NCBI RefSeq assembly: GCF_032362555.1
Contig: NC_083512.1
Location: 1,538,001-1,602,000 of the forward strand
DNA length: 64,000 bases
From: Amyelois transitella
Taxonomy: Eukaryota; Arthropoda; Insecta; Lepidoptera; Pyralidae
Reading direction: 5' to 3'
Position 1 is the stretch's first letter. Each line of letters starts with the position of its first letter. The translations under genes were made by a program, and so were the position numbers. Below the pieces are notes generated by a model. It was not told the origin of the DNA. It saw only the letters and a program-made list of their open reading frames with translations, and did not search any database. This document shows, piece after piece, positions 41,682 to 52,400 of this stretch.

Positions 41682-42196
41682 TTAGGATGATAGGTAATGG
41701 TATGCAATGCCTACCTAGGGTTCCCGGCTTCAGTCAGTGGCAAATAATAGTCCAACTGCAGTTCACTTTTTTTATTCTTGAAAACACATTTATACGGTAG
41801 CACAAGCATAAATAGTTGAAGCATAGGGTTGAAGGAGAATAGAGAAAATTTACAACACACAAGGAAAAGCGAAAGAAAAGAAACAGTTATAAAGCAACGT
41901 AAAAAATGTGGCGCGTAAACCGAGAAATTTTTAGGTGAACAGCGGTGAAGCGCATGCGTGCGTACTTTTTTATTTCGTATGAATTTCGACTGGCGAGCGC
42001 GCGACAGCATGTGTATGGTTCCACTGCATTATTTTAATGACGATACGGTAAGAGTGATATCGTATTAAGTAATAAATATATAAATATGTATTTATTTGTG
42101 TAACTGTTTTTAATATATTATAAGTGATGTCTAGGTCTTGTTTATGAGTTGTATGTGTTAGGTATAATTTATTTAGTTTGTGTATATGTGCCTACA
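41682..42196 (-). repeat. 5' LTR of the CsRn1-like element
   Basis: 515 bp; directly followed, in the element's direction, by the tRNA-Trp-type primer-binding site. Confidence 0.9.
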
Positions 42197-44315
42197 AATC
42201 TAATCCATATTGGATCATGGTAAAATACTGCACTAGATGAATGTGGCTATTCCTTTAGTCGCCTTTTACGACATCCATTGAGAGATGAAATGGTCATATT
42301 CATATGTGGCGGGAACTAATCACAGGTAAGACTTGATACCTAGGTAGCGGGAGCAAAGATATAGGCTCGACCGCCACCAAAGGGAAGATCTTCCACCAGG
42401 TAAGGTGTTATGCCTACATGCCTGGGGAACCACGCGACAGACGACGTTAAGTCGGGAGGTTGTATATAAACTCCAATTTGTGGATATTTTGCTTGTGCGA
42501 TTTAGCATACGCACTGTGATTGGTTGATGGCGTGTGACGTATGGACATAGCCACATATCTAATTGTAATAGACGAGTTTATATCTCCCCTTAAATCAATA
42601 GTCTACAGATTGTAATAATGTAGTTATAATGTCTACAGCTACTTACCGCGTTTTACGACCACTATAAATCATAGGGCCTTATTTGTGGGGTGACGCAGGC
42701 GCATTATTTTAGATGCACCTTTATTTAAGTGTTCCTACTAGGTACCTTAGAGGAATATGGTGATGATACTAGAGGTCAGTAGAGTACAAGGTCAAACATA
42801 AAAATTTTGCACATAGATCTTATATAATTCTAGGTACCTACTTAGTGAATAAATTTCAGGCTCATGTGGAAATGTCCACACATACATAGGGTAGACTAGA
42901 CAGTACCAACAGTCTCGAAAAGTCTGAAAGGCCACGTTCAGCTATATGATGGAATTGAGATTCAAATAGTGACAGGTTGCTAGCCCCGATGGGCTAGCAA
43001 CCTACAAGAGGAATCTCAAGTTTATAAGCATATCCTTTCCATCGGATTTTTTTTAAAGTTGTGTCCAATGTTACTACTGAAGGTCTTAAGAAATTTCAAA
43101 ATACCTAGATACAATTTTTTTTTTGTTTCGTTGAGCTAACATCTTATTAACATATATAGTAGGTGGGTAACCGAGCGCGAGCGGACGTGAGAAAAATATA
43201 CTAAATAACTAAAAAAAAAAAAGAAAACCGTGTTTATAGCCAATGGAAAGCTCTATTTAAATAAAACATAAAAATAAAATAAAACACTTAAATACTAATT
43301 ATTTTTTATTATAAAAATAAAGAAATACTACTAATTATACTACAATTATGATCACGTTGATTGGTACCCAAAAACAATCAAAAATACGAATGTGTATCAT
43401 TTATCCATAACAATCACTCATCACATTCATAAATTCTCGCATAGGATCCTTTAATTACAATCCTAAAAAATAATGGCACATACCCCTCAGTCATTAACTG
43501 ATCAAAAATTAGTATGGTTTTGAAAAACCAATGTTCTATATTGGATACATTATATTACGTAGTAGTAAGACATTACTAAGGTCATTAAATGTTGACTATA
43601 TCTAGTAGAAGTGGAATTAAAAAGACTATAGAAGTGGCAAGTTCTGTAAAATCTACACATTTTACAAAAAACTAATTAGGTATAAAAACCACCATCAGTT
43701 ATCATAATGTTTTCACCAGATCTGGAAGCTTAACAACTGTCTAATTACAATATTGATATAGATTTTTGGATTTCATGAGAAGGTGAGATGTAAGACCACA
43801 ACCCATCATTCCTATAGTTTCAAGTACAATATTATTTTTCCAATTTCTCGGCATTTATTATTGAGATTTCTAAGATCAGTGGACATTTGTTTTGATATTA
43901 TTCTACAACATAAAACTGAGATCCCATAAAATTTTTAGTGCAATGTCAATAGACAAAATTAATTTTATTTGTGATGCCATGTTTTTGAAAAGTCAAACTG
44001 CTTTACTTTTTTTTATTATATTTTCCTCTTGGCTTTTTTTCCAAAGTAAGCATAGTGTGCTACAGTTCTTCATCTCAATCATTAGATTAGATATAGCAAT
44101 GAAAATCCGAATTTCTAATGTTTCATGCATAGTAACAGTTAAAATTACTATGAAGAAACAAAACAGTTAGTCAATTAAAAGTCTTAAAACTATGTTAATT
44201 ATTTTGTACTATTTGGTGGTAGTTACAGCAGTATAAAATGTCAGAATTTCTAAATTTCTCTTAATTTCCTGTACTCTGTTCCTGTTTCTTACAAATTGTA
44301 CAATTTTATACCGAA
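42197..44315. other. Gene-free region; includes the 3' UTR of the small basic-protein gene
   Basis: Holds TATG-SINE scraps (42248-42312 and 42880-43046, both minus). Within the second is a GGTTGCTAGCCC / GGGCTAGCAACC hairpin (42977-43004). The scrap near 43167 resembles the second tRNA-SINE. 43300-44315 is AT-rich and probably 3' UTR; the nearest minus-strand AATAAA is at 43859-43854. The 92-residue frame at 43892-44170 is low complexity and not convincing. Confidence 0.6.
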
Positions 44316-45636
44316 TCACAGGCTACAGTCAGCGTCCTCCAGCTGCTTTTCCAGTAATCTCTTCATCTTCTCAGGTACAGGTACTCCAGAATGTGCCGGT
44401 TTGGGCCTGCGCTTCCAGGTCGGCTTCTTGGCACTCTTCACAACACTACCGGGTAGAGGGACGGACTTGTTCTCTTTGGGTTTCGGCGTAGACACCTTCG
44501 GGACTGTGCTGGTCCGTTGTCTTGTATTTACTTCTGTCATATTTTTCACTGAAATAATATGAGAAATTGAAAATTTTGGTTTGCAATATTTATTGACCTA
44601 ACAAGTAGTTTAAATGCGTTTTAGATATATTGACTGCATACATGCATTTATATCCCTTGCGGGTAGACAGAGCTGACAGTTTCGAACAATCTGATTGGCC
44701 ACTTTCAGCTGTTTGGCTCAATGACATAATTGAGATTCAAACAGTGACAGGTTAGCCTACTACACTACCTATAAAGACCTACCTTATATGACATCCATGG
44801 GAAAGAGATGGAGAGGTCCTATTCTTTTTTTATATTGGTGCAGGGAACCACTGCACCATATTAACTGATATACTGATGACTATATTGACTGATACACACA
44901 TTATGGGCCCTGTACATATTGGGCCAAGGGGTTTGTGTTCGCAGTATGTAGCTGTTCGCACATTTGCTTATTGCACAATGGCACTTTTAATAGGTGTAAA
45001 GTCTGGCTGCAGTGGCAATTCATTTGAATTGCACATTAAACTAGTATGCTGTGTGGTTCCCTGGCATTTTGAACAGGACCACTCCATCACTTTCCCATGA
45101 ATGTCATTGTGAAAGGTGACTAGGGGAATAAGGCATACATTCATCTTAGTAAGTAATGCTAGGTTTCCATGCTAGCCTGATAGCAAAGAGAAAATATAGT
45201 GCGTACCAGATGCTTATAAAGAATATGTAACGGTGTAATAAAACTCTGGTTGCCGGCCAACGCGCTAACTACAATTTGTCACAAGCGTTTCGCGAAATAG
45301 CCCTCAACACATTGGCAATGTGTACACATAGTAAAGTAAACGGTTTAATGTCATTTGTAGCCTGTAATGGTATAATGAAAACAGAGTAACAGGTGCTGTT
45401 GCAAAATACTGCATAACTACACCATTTTGATTGTATACGAATGCAAACATGCATGCAAGTAGATAATTTAATAACATACCCTTTAGCGGCACCTTTTCAG
45501 CTGCCTTTTTAGAAGACATCGTCGACGAAATAGTCTTCTTAACCGTCGAAGTCGGGGTTGAGCGTGTTTTAGAAACAGTTTTTACGATGGTGCGTTGCAC
45601 TTTTGGCGTAGCTTTGGGGGTATCTCGAGGAGCCAT
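44316..45636 (-). CDS. Small basic Lys/Thr/Pro-rich protein, 129 aa, 2 exons; shares C-terminal motif with the neighbouring zinc-finger gene
   Basis: Unrecognised. Exons on the minus strand: 45636-45480 (52 codons plus 1 nt, donor gtatgt) and 44548-44316, joined in phase 1 with a good acceptor (ttatttcag). The start is ATG 45636 in AAAAATGG context, beginning MAPRDTPKATPKVQRTIVKT. The protein is strongly basic and rich in Lys, Thr, Ser and Pro, has no signal peptide or membrane segment, and probably lies in the nucleus (inference). Near the end is RRPKPAHSGVPVPEKMKRLL, matching the C-terminus AHRGVPVPEKMRKLMEK of the head-to-head gene; in both, the motif is in the last exon after a phase-1 intron. 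The splice model and coding bias support a real gene; function unknown. Confidence 0.75.
44636..44858 (-). repeat. TATG-SINE copy in the intron of the small basic-protein gene
   Basis: tatatcccttgcgggtagac through gatggagaggtcctattc to an eroded head (gggaaccactgca). Confidence 0.8.
45047..45128 (+). repeat. TATG-SINE, head fragment
   Basis: gctgtgtggttccctggcat through cccatgaatgtcattgtgaa. Inverted relative to the copy at 44636 in the same intron. Confidence 0.75.
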
Positions 45637-46444
45637 TTTTTCCTCACTTTTAACTTGTAAAAACAAGGGAAACGTTGAAAAAACTTTGGAAAAAACAAAC
45701 CAAATACAAACAAAGATCGATTAGCTTTCAATGCGATAGGTATTTTCAATTCAAAACGAACGAAATGAAACGTCTTCTGTGTATGACAGTGACAACAACT
45801 TGCACATCAACATCATGACATTTTAGTTAATTTTTTTGGCACGGTCATACTTCTTTTTGTATTTACGTTTAGTGTGCTAATTATTTACCAATTAAACTAG
45901 TCTGATATTTAATATGTTAAATCAAAAAATTGTAAGAATTAAACATCAATGGTGGCTGCAATTTTTTATTGTTATTTATTCGAAATTTATTCAAATGGAT
46001 GATTATTTTTTTTTAAGTAGGACACGCGATTGGAAAAATGGCAACATTGCAATTTGGCGTCCATCTTTTAATCTTTGATGTGTTGTGTTGTTACAAAAAT
46101 TGTTACAAAAATATTATTATCAACTTAATAGACTTAAACAGGGAATTAAATCGCAGGAATATTTTTTTCGCAGTTGTCCGTCTATACTTAATTTGGTGAG
46201 ATCAAGTATGTAATGTGTTTATCAAAAGTGTCACATTCTGATTATCGTGTTCTACAAAAAAAGTTTCACTGTATTCTTTGCTATTGACCTAGGTATTAAT
46301 TAAGTGTCCAACCTTCAGATGTTTACATTATGTGCCGATTAATCGACACATGAAATTTTTGCACATTTTGTGTCTTAAGTTAAACATGAAATTTTATTTT
46401 ATCGTAGTGTTTTCTTATTCAACAGATGAAGTCTAAGTTTTCAA
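45637..46444. promoter_or_regulatory. Divergent promoter region of the two GVPVPEKM genes
   Basis: 808 bp between start codons. TGACAGTGACA lies at 45784-45794. A likely 5' UTR intron of the zinc-finger gene runs from a gtgaga donor (46195) to tattcaacag (46425). After that acceptor an 8-codon upstream ORF (ATG at 46426, MKSKFSNG-stop) overlaps the main ATG at 46445 in another frame. Confidence 0.55.
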
Positions 46445-49400
46445 ATGGATAGGTTGAGCGAGTTGCGAGGCAAAGCGGGAGGGTCTCGGGACTCTACCTT
46501 GGACACTACGTCGCCTCCAAGTGAGGCTTTCATGACAGCGAATGATAGCTCCAAATACTTTTCTCTGTCAGAAGATTCTGAATTTGATATATCTCCAATC
46601 AAAGACGTTACTTTAGCTACCGCCGATTCAGAAAGGACAATAACTGATGACCAGCTGATATCCAACTTGTCTCCTATTGGGAAGAAAGCTGACTTGTTAG
46701 ATAGTTATAAAATCGGGAAGCAAATTGAAGCTGCTAACATTTTGTCAGGTGGCGTCGATATTTTCGACGATAATGACAATTCAAATGAGGGCAATGAATT
46801 GATAATTGATGATAATGTAGATGAAGATAAGTCTAATGAGTTAATGTTGGTAGATACAGCTGAGTTTAAAGGTGATGAGGAGACCTTGGAGAATGTCAGT
46901 GAAACTGAAACGCCAAGTAAGGATACGGAAGTGGTGCTACAGATAGATGGTAAAAATGTAGACGCTATTGACATTGGAAACGGGCTGTATTTGTATAGGA
47001 AAGAAGGGGAGGAGGAGTTGGCGGCAGTTCAGATCATTGATGATGATCAACAACAGCCCAGCTTCAAATTCCTCAAAGTGCGGTGAGTAAAAACAGTCTA
47101 AATTATATTTTTCGATTTTTACTAACATGGCTTCAAAAGATTTCTCTAAATTTAATGATTTTGAATTGAAACAATAAGGGTTCATATTAGTTTATATGTT
47201 TTAATCATTTATAGTCTATTCTTTTCCATGGATGTTGTTAAAGGCGGCTGAGGAATATGTAGAAACCTGCCATTATTGGAATCTCAAACAGCTGAAAACA
47301 GCGTCTTTCAGTCTTCTCAAGGCTCTGTCTACCTTAAAGTTCAGATTCTGTTTTGTATTTTCAGAAGATTAAAATGATTTTATGATTGTGCAAATTAACT
47401 TTGTAATTAAAATCCTGATTTAAAAAAATTTATTTCAAAAAAAAGTTTCATTTTGAAATATATGTACAATGATATAGGATTTTTTTATCAATTCCGATTA
47501 ATGTTCATTTTTTCATGAAAACATTGATTTCTATTTTAGTGAAAACGCTGAAGGGAACCTGGAGGTCTATGAAGAAATACAAATAGAGGTTCCCAAAGAA
47601 GTGGTGAGTGAAGTACAAATTTTTTAATTATTTTATGTATACTGCCAGTGACAATGATTAAGCTTGCATGAATGTAAATTTAAGACTTTCATATTATATG
47701 CCTTGAAGTAGAAATTAATTTGGCATAATTAAGAAAATAGAATGTTGGAAGTTTTTCTATAATATTACATTATGTATAAGGATAATATGATATTAGCAAT
47801 AAGTCTTGTCTGTTTCACAAATTGTAAATGTTACTATTAATAATATAAGCAACAAAAAGTCTATTGCAAACATCATGTTTTCACATCTGACTAGACAAAT
47901 TTTTACACAGTATATATGTATACAAGCTTTTTAAGCAGACTGAGTGATTTGATGTCAACAGTCGAAAAAAAAAAAAAATAAGAGATAATAATGTGGTTAT
48001 GAAAATAAAACTGGCTTATAAAAACATTCAATGCTAATTGCTAATTTTTTGATCAATATTCGTTTTTAATTACAGCCTGCAAAAGAAGGGAAGACTATTG
48101 ATAAAAATATTTCAAAAGTGCCTGTAAAGGGCATGAACAAAGTAATAAGTGAATCATCTAGCAATGTAGTTGAAGATGAGAAAGTTAAAACACCTCAGAA
48201 AGAAATTGTAGCCAAACCTGTGAAAGAAATTGAAACTGATTCATGCAAAGACTTGCAATCTGAATGTAAAGAATTAAATTTTAATGGTAAAATGAAGTTA
48301 AGTGAAGCCAGGAAATCACCTGTTATTGGGAGCTTCACACCAATGACATATCATTCAACACCTAATAAAGAAGGCAAGCCATTGACGAAAACTATGGTGG
48401 ATCTTCAACTGCACCCCAATAGGCATTCTGATAATGTTAAGAAAACCATTGAGGTACATACTGATAATTCAAAGCAAAAATCATCAGAGATGTCTTGCAA
48501 AAATATAAAAGAAGGCAATGACAACAAAACACTCGAAATTAAATGTGAAGTGAAGGAATCTCAAGGTAAAAATAGTGCTTGTGAAGAAAAGGCTAAAGAA
48601 TCTGATCTTACAACTGACACTAAGCAAACTGTTAAAGAAATACCAAAGAGTGATTCTGATTTGAGAACAGAAAACACTGAAGTCAATAAAATAGATGATC
48701 CTATACATGAATCCAAAGAAACTGATATAGCAGAAAAAGATGATGTAAATAAAGATGACAAAAAGGAACAAGATAAATCCTCTGAAAATTTGCCTTCCCA
48801 AAGTAATTTAGAAGCTATCGAAGATAAAAGTGAAACTTCTGAATCATCTGAAATTAAAAATGATGAAGTCGCAAATATTGTGAGCAGTTCCACTAAAGAG
48901 GAAGTAGGCACAAGTTCGTGTGATAGCATAGATTCAAAACAAGAACAGAAGATAAAACAAAATGAAATACCCTTAATATCTACCACAGAAAAAGAAGTTA
49001 AAATTGACGAAGTGTCTTCTTCTCAAGAAGCTCTGATTCCCACTATGGATAAAACTAGCACTCCTGAATGTACTGATAGTAAATCACTTAGTAGCAATAA
49101 CGATAAATCAAACTCTTTTGAACAACCAGAACAAACCAAAAAAGAAGAGGAAGCTAAATCTGAAAGTAGTGAAGAAAAGAGAAAAATTGAATCATGTGTC
49201 CAACCTGCTGTTTCAAACCCAGAGCAAAGTGTCTCAAAAGATAACTCTGTTTCCCTACTTAAGAGTTCGACACAATCTTTGGCCAAAAATACATCGGTAC
49301 TCTCCAATGTAAGTACGCAGCCGACAATGTTGCCTAAAATTTCAAAGGAGCCTTTAATTTCAAAACCAAAAGAAGAAGCCATTAGTAGTAATCAAAAGAC

Positions 49401-52400
49401 TGATGTCAATGACGTAAAACGCGAATCGGCAATCAGCGAGCCTATAAATATGATAACTGAAACATTAGCTAAGAAAACTGAAGAATGTAAACAAAATCTT
49501 ACAAATGAAACAAAATCTGATTTACAAGCAAATGATAACACTGACATAAATAAAGATGTTAATCATGTAGAAATAAAGAAAGTGGCGACCTCTAGCACTG
49601 ATTTGGATAAAAAAGAAATTCCTAAAGTAAATAAGCCGCCTTCACCAGTGAAACCTATAAATAATAATCATGCTGCGGTACCATTTGGCAAGTGGACAGA
49701 AGCCAATAGGCAAGAATTTCTAAATAAAATAAAAGAATCAAAAGTCCCTACGAACCATTCTAATGGCAAACAAATTAAGAACTCCAATGATTTAAACAGA
49801 AGGGACATTTTAAAGAAAATTGACAGCCAAAGAAGTAATATTGCCACAGCAAAAGCGCAAGAATTAGCTAACAATGCCAAACTAGGACAAGGAGTAAAGA
49901 AAGAAACACCTATATTCATTAACAAATCCTCTGTCAATCAAGATGTCATTATGTCTTTGAAATCAGAAACGGAAGTTAAATTAAAGCCAGATATCAGCAA
50001 AAACTCAACGAAGCAAGAAATTGTATCCAAACCTGTTGAAGAACATACAACAGATAACGATTCAACCACTAATACTGTAAAAAAAGAATCAAGGACTGAA
50101 ATAAATAACCAGGATTTGATCGATAAAACGATTGATGATATTATTGGCAGGTCTCTTCCAGCAAAGGGCCAGGAAGATACAAATCAGAACGTATCTAACG
50201 TGTCAACTGCCAAGTCGAAAATTGATGAGAAGCCTCAATTAAAAGAAAAACCTAAACAGAATGAAGGGAAAACACATGAACAAAAACCATTACCCATTCA
50301 AAGACTAAAACCCAATGAGAAATCCAAACCATCAGATAAACTTAAACGAACTGAAACATCTAAACCAGTCGATAAAGTAAACCCTATTGAAAAACCAAAA
50401 CTTATTGCGACACACAGTACGTCGAAATCTGGACCTAATAAAACATTACTAGATAATATTGAAATGGAAATGAATAAACTTCATGGAATTCCTTTTGTAG
50501 AAAGACCTCAACATGAATTACCGCAAGTGTGTCAAAGACCGCCTTTAAAAACTTACGGAAAAGTCGAAAGCGATAAATCGTTAACTAAACATACCAAAGT
50601 TCCGAAGTTACTTCCTTTCCCTAATAAAGGCCAGCAAAAAATGATTAAAGAAAGTCCAATAGATCTCGACTCTGAAGACGAAATCATAGAACATGAGCCT
50701 ATAACAGGGGATATTGATATGAATAAAAAAACAATCTCTAGCAAGCCATCATCATCGGTCCCGATTTCCATACCTACAACTTCCAATTTAGATGTATCAA
50801 AGAAAGATTCAATTATAACTGAAAACGATTTTGACAAATTTGCTAGAAGAAATTCTAAAACTTACGAAAATTGCTTAAAAGTTAACTTTGATGGCACAGA
50901 ATCGCATAATGTTATTCAAACGGTTGTAGAAAAAGATAATATGAAAATTGGATTTAAACCTGTGGCAGTAACTGCTAATAGTAAAATCACTCAAAAACAA
51001 GAACTCGTCGACACTAAACCAGCAAAACTACATAATTCTATGTTTAGTGGCAATGATCCAAATAAAAACTATACATCTAAATTTAAATTGGCTTACCAAT
51101 CTGCAATGACTGCTAAAAGGCAACTGGAACGTCCAATCACTATTATTGAAGATAAACCAGTAAAAGTAATGTATGTAGATTCTAACATGGATTATTATCC
51201 AAGTACTCTTAATGTTCAAGGCAAAGAGCTTGCGCCTAAATCTAAAAAACCTACCCCAGAAACTGAAACAAATGCTATTAGTTCTTGCGATTCTTTGGAT
51301 TCAGACATGGGTACTCCTGATGATGTGAAGTCACCAGATGAAGTCAAATCAAAAACCAAACATCAAAGGAAACAAGTTTTGACGCCAGTTGAAACTCCTG
51401 ATCTAGAGCTTATTGAGCCAGAAGATCTAGGATTTACATTATCGCCTAAAAAGAAGCGACGAACAGAAGATAAAGTTGAAAAGAGCCCAAAAGCCCTTGT
51501 GCCAAAGAAGTCATATTTGCTTGGGCGTAATACTGTTGCAGATAATAAAGTTGCAAAAACAGGTGATTTATCTCAAAGTGCCTACAAAGAGCCAGTTAAA
51601 GTGGAAGAACCACCTAAATCTCACAGCACCGCGTCAGCAATAGACAGTTTAGTAAAAGCTGCTGCTCTGATTGAGACTCAATCTGAAAATATATTGAAGA
51701 AGATTGCCGATACACCAAGTACTGACTCCCAACCTGTTACCCCCGTAAAAAGAGGACGTGGTCGTCCCCGAAAATATCCACTACCCGAAGGAGAAGCTGA
51801 CAAAACCAAGGCTCCAAGTTCTCAAAAGAAACCGCGACTGATAGACGCAAAAGTTAAGAAACCAGAGATTTTTTCTGATGATGACAGTAGTGAAGATGAA
51901 ATTATTAAAGAAAATTGGACAATGGGAAAGATAAATGAAAACATTGTGTGTCCGATTTGCAGTAAATTATTTAGATCTGAGAATGTCGTGTTTAAACACG
52001 TGAAGCATTGCACAGGTCCTTCTCCCAACAGATCCGAATCTGACAAGAGAAGTACAAGAGGGAGGTACTCGCAGGAATCAGAATCTACAGATAGCAAGAC
52101 GGCAGATGAAACTGATTCTGAAGTTCACATTGAAAAACGCGTACCTAAGAAACGCAAATTTAAAGAAAACTCTTCAAAGCCTGAGGTAGAAAAAGATGAT
52201 ATAATCGTCATCGAAGATACGCCTATAAAAGAAAGGCGTGAAGTAAAAACGCATGAGTCGAGGAAACTGGTTAAAAACAAAGTTCCTGATAAGCTTAACA
52301 ACCTGATTTGCGAAATTTGCGGGAAAACGTTCAGACAACTGTCCTACTTAGTAAGTCACAAAATCCAACATGGCAAAGAAGAACAAAAGAAGGCTGAACC

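Larger units (their letters stand above)
37184..42196 (-). mobile_element. LTR retrotransposon, CsRn1/Kabuki-like branch of Ty3/gypsy; looks whole and young
   Basis: A 5013-bp element reading right to left: LTR, primer-binding site, gag, pol, LTR. The two 515-bp LTRs read as identical, and AATCT stands on both sides (37179-37183, 42197-42201), a 5-bp target duplication. The primer-binding site next to the 5' LTR begins TGGTGACCCCG, which fits the 3' end of tRNA-Trp. That primer, together with the Cys-His-Cys-Cys type motif near the end of Gag, is characteristic of the CsRn1 clade. No breaks were noticed. Age: very recent, judged from the LTRs. Insertion lies between host genes. Confidence 0.9.

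Noticed and set aside
43892-44170. 92-codon frame on the plus strand
   Set aside because: Low-complexity, AT-driven, antisense to the probable 3' UTR of the small basic-protein gene; no splice or codon support.
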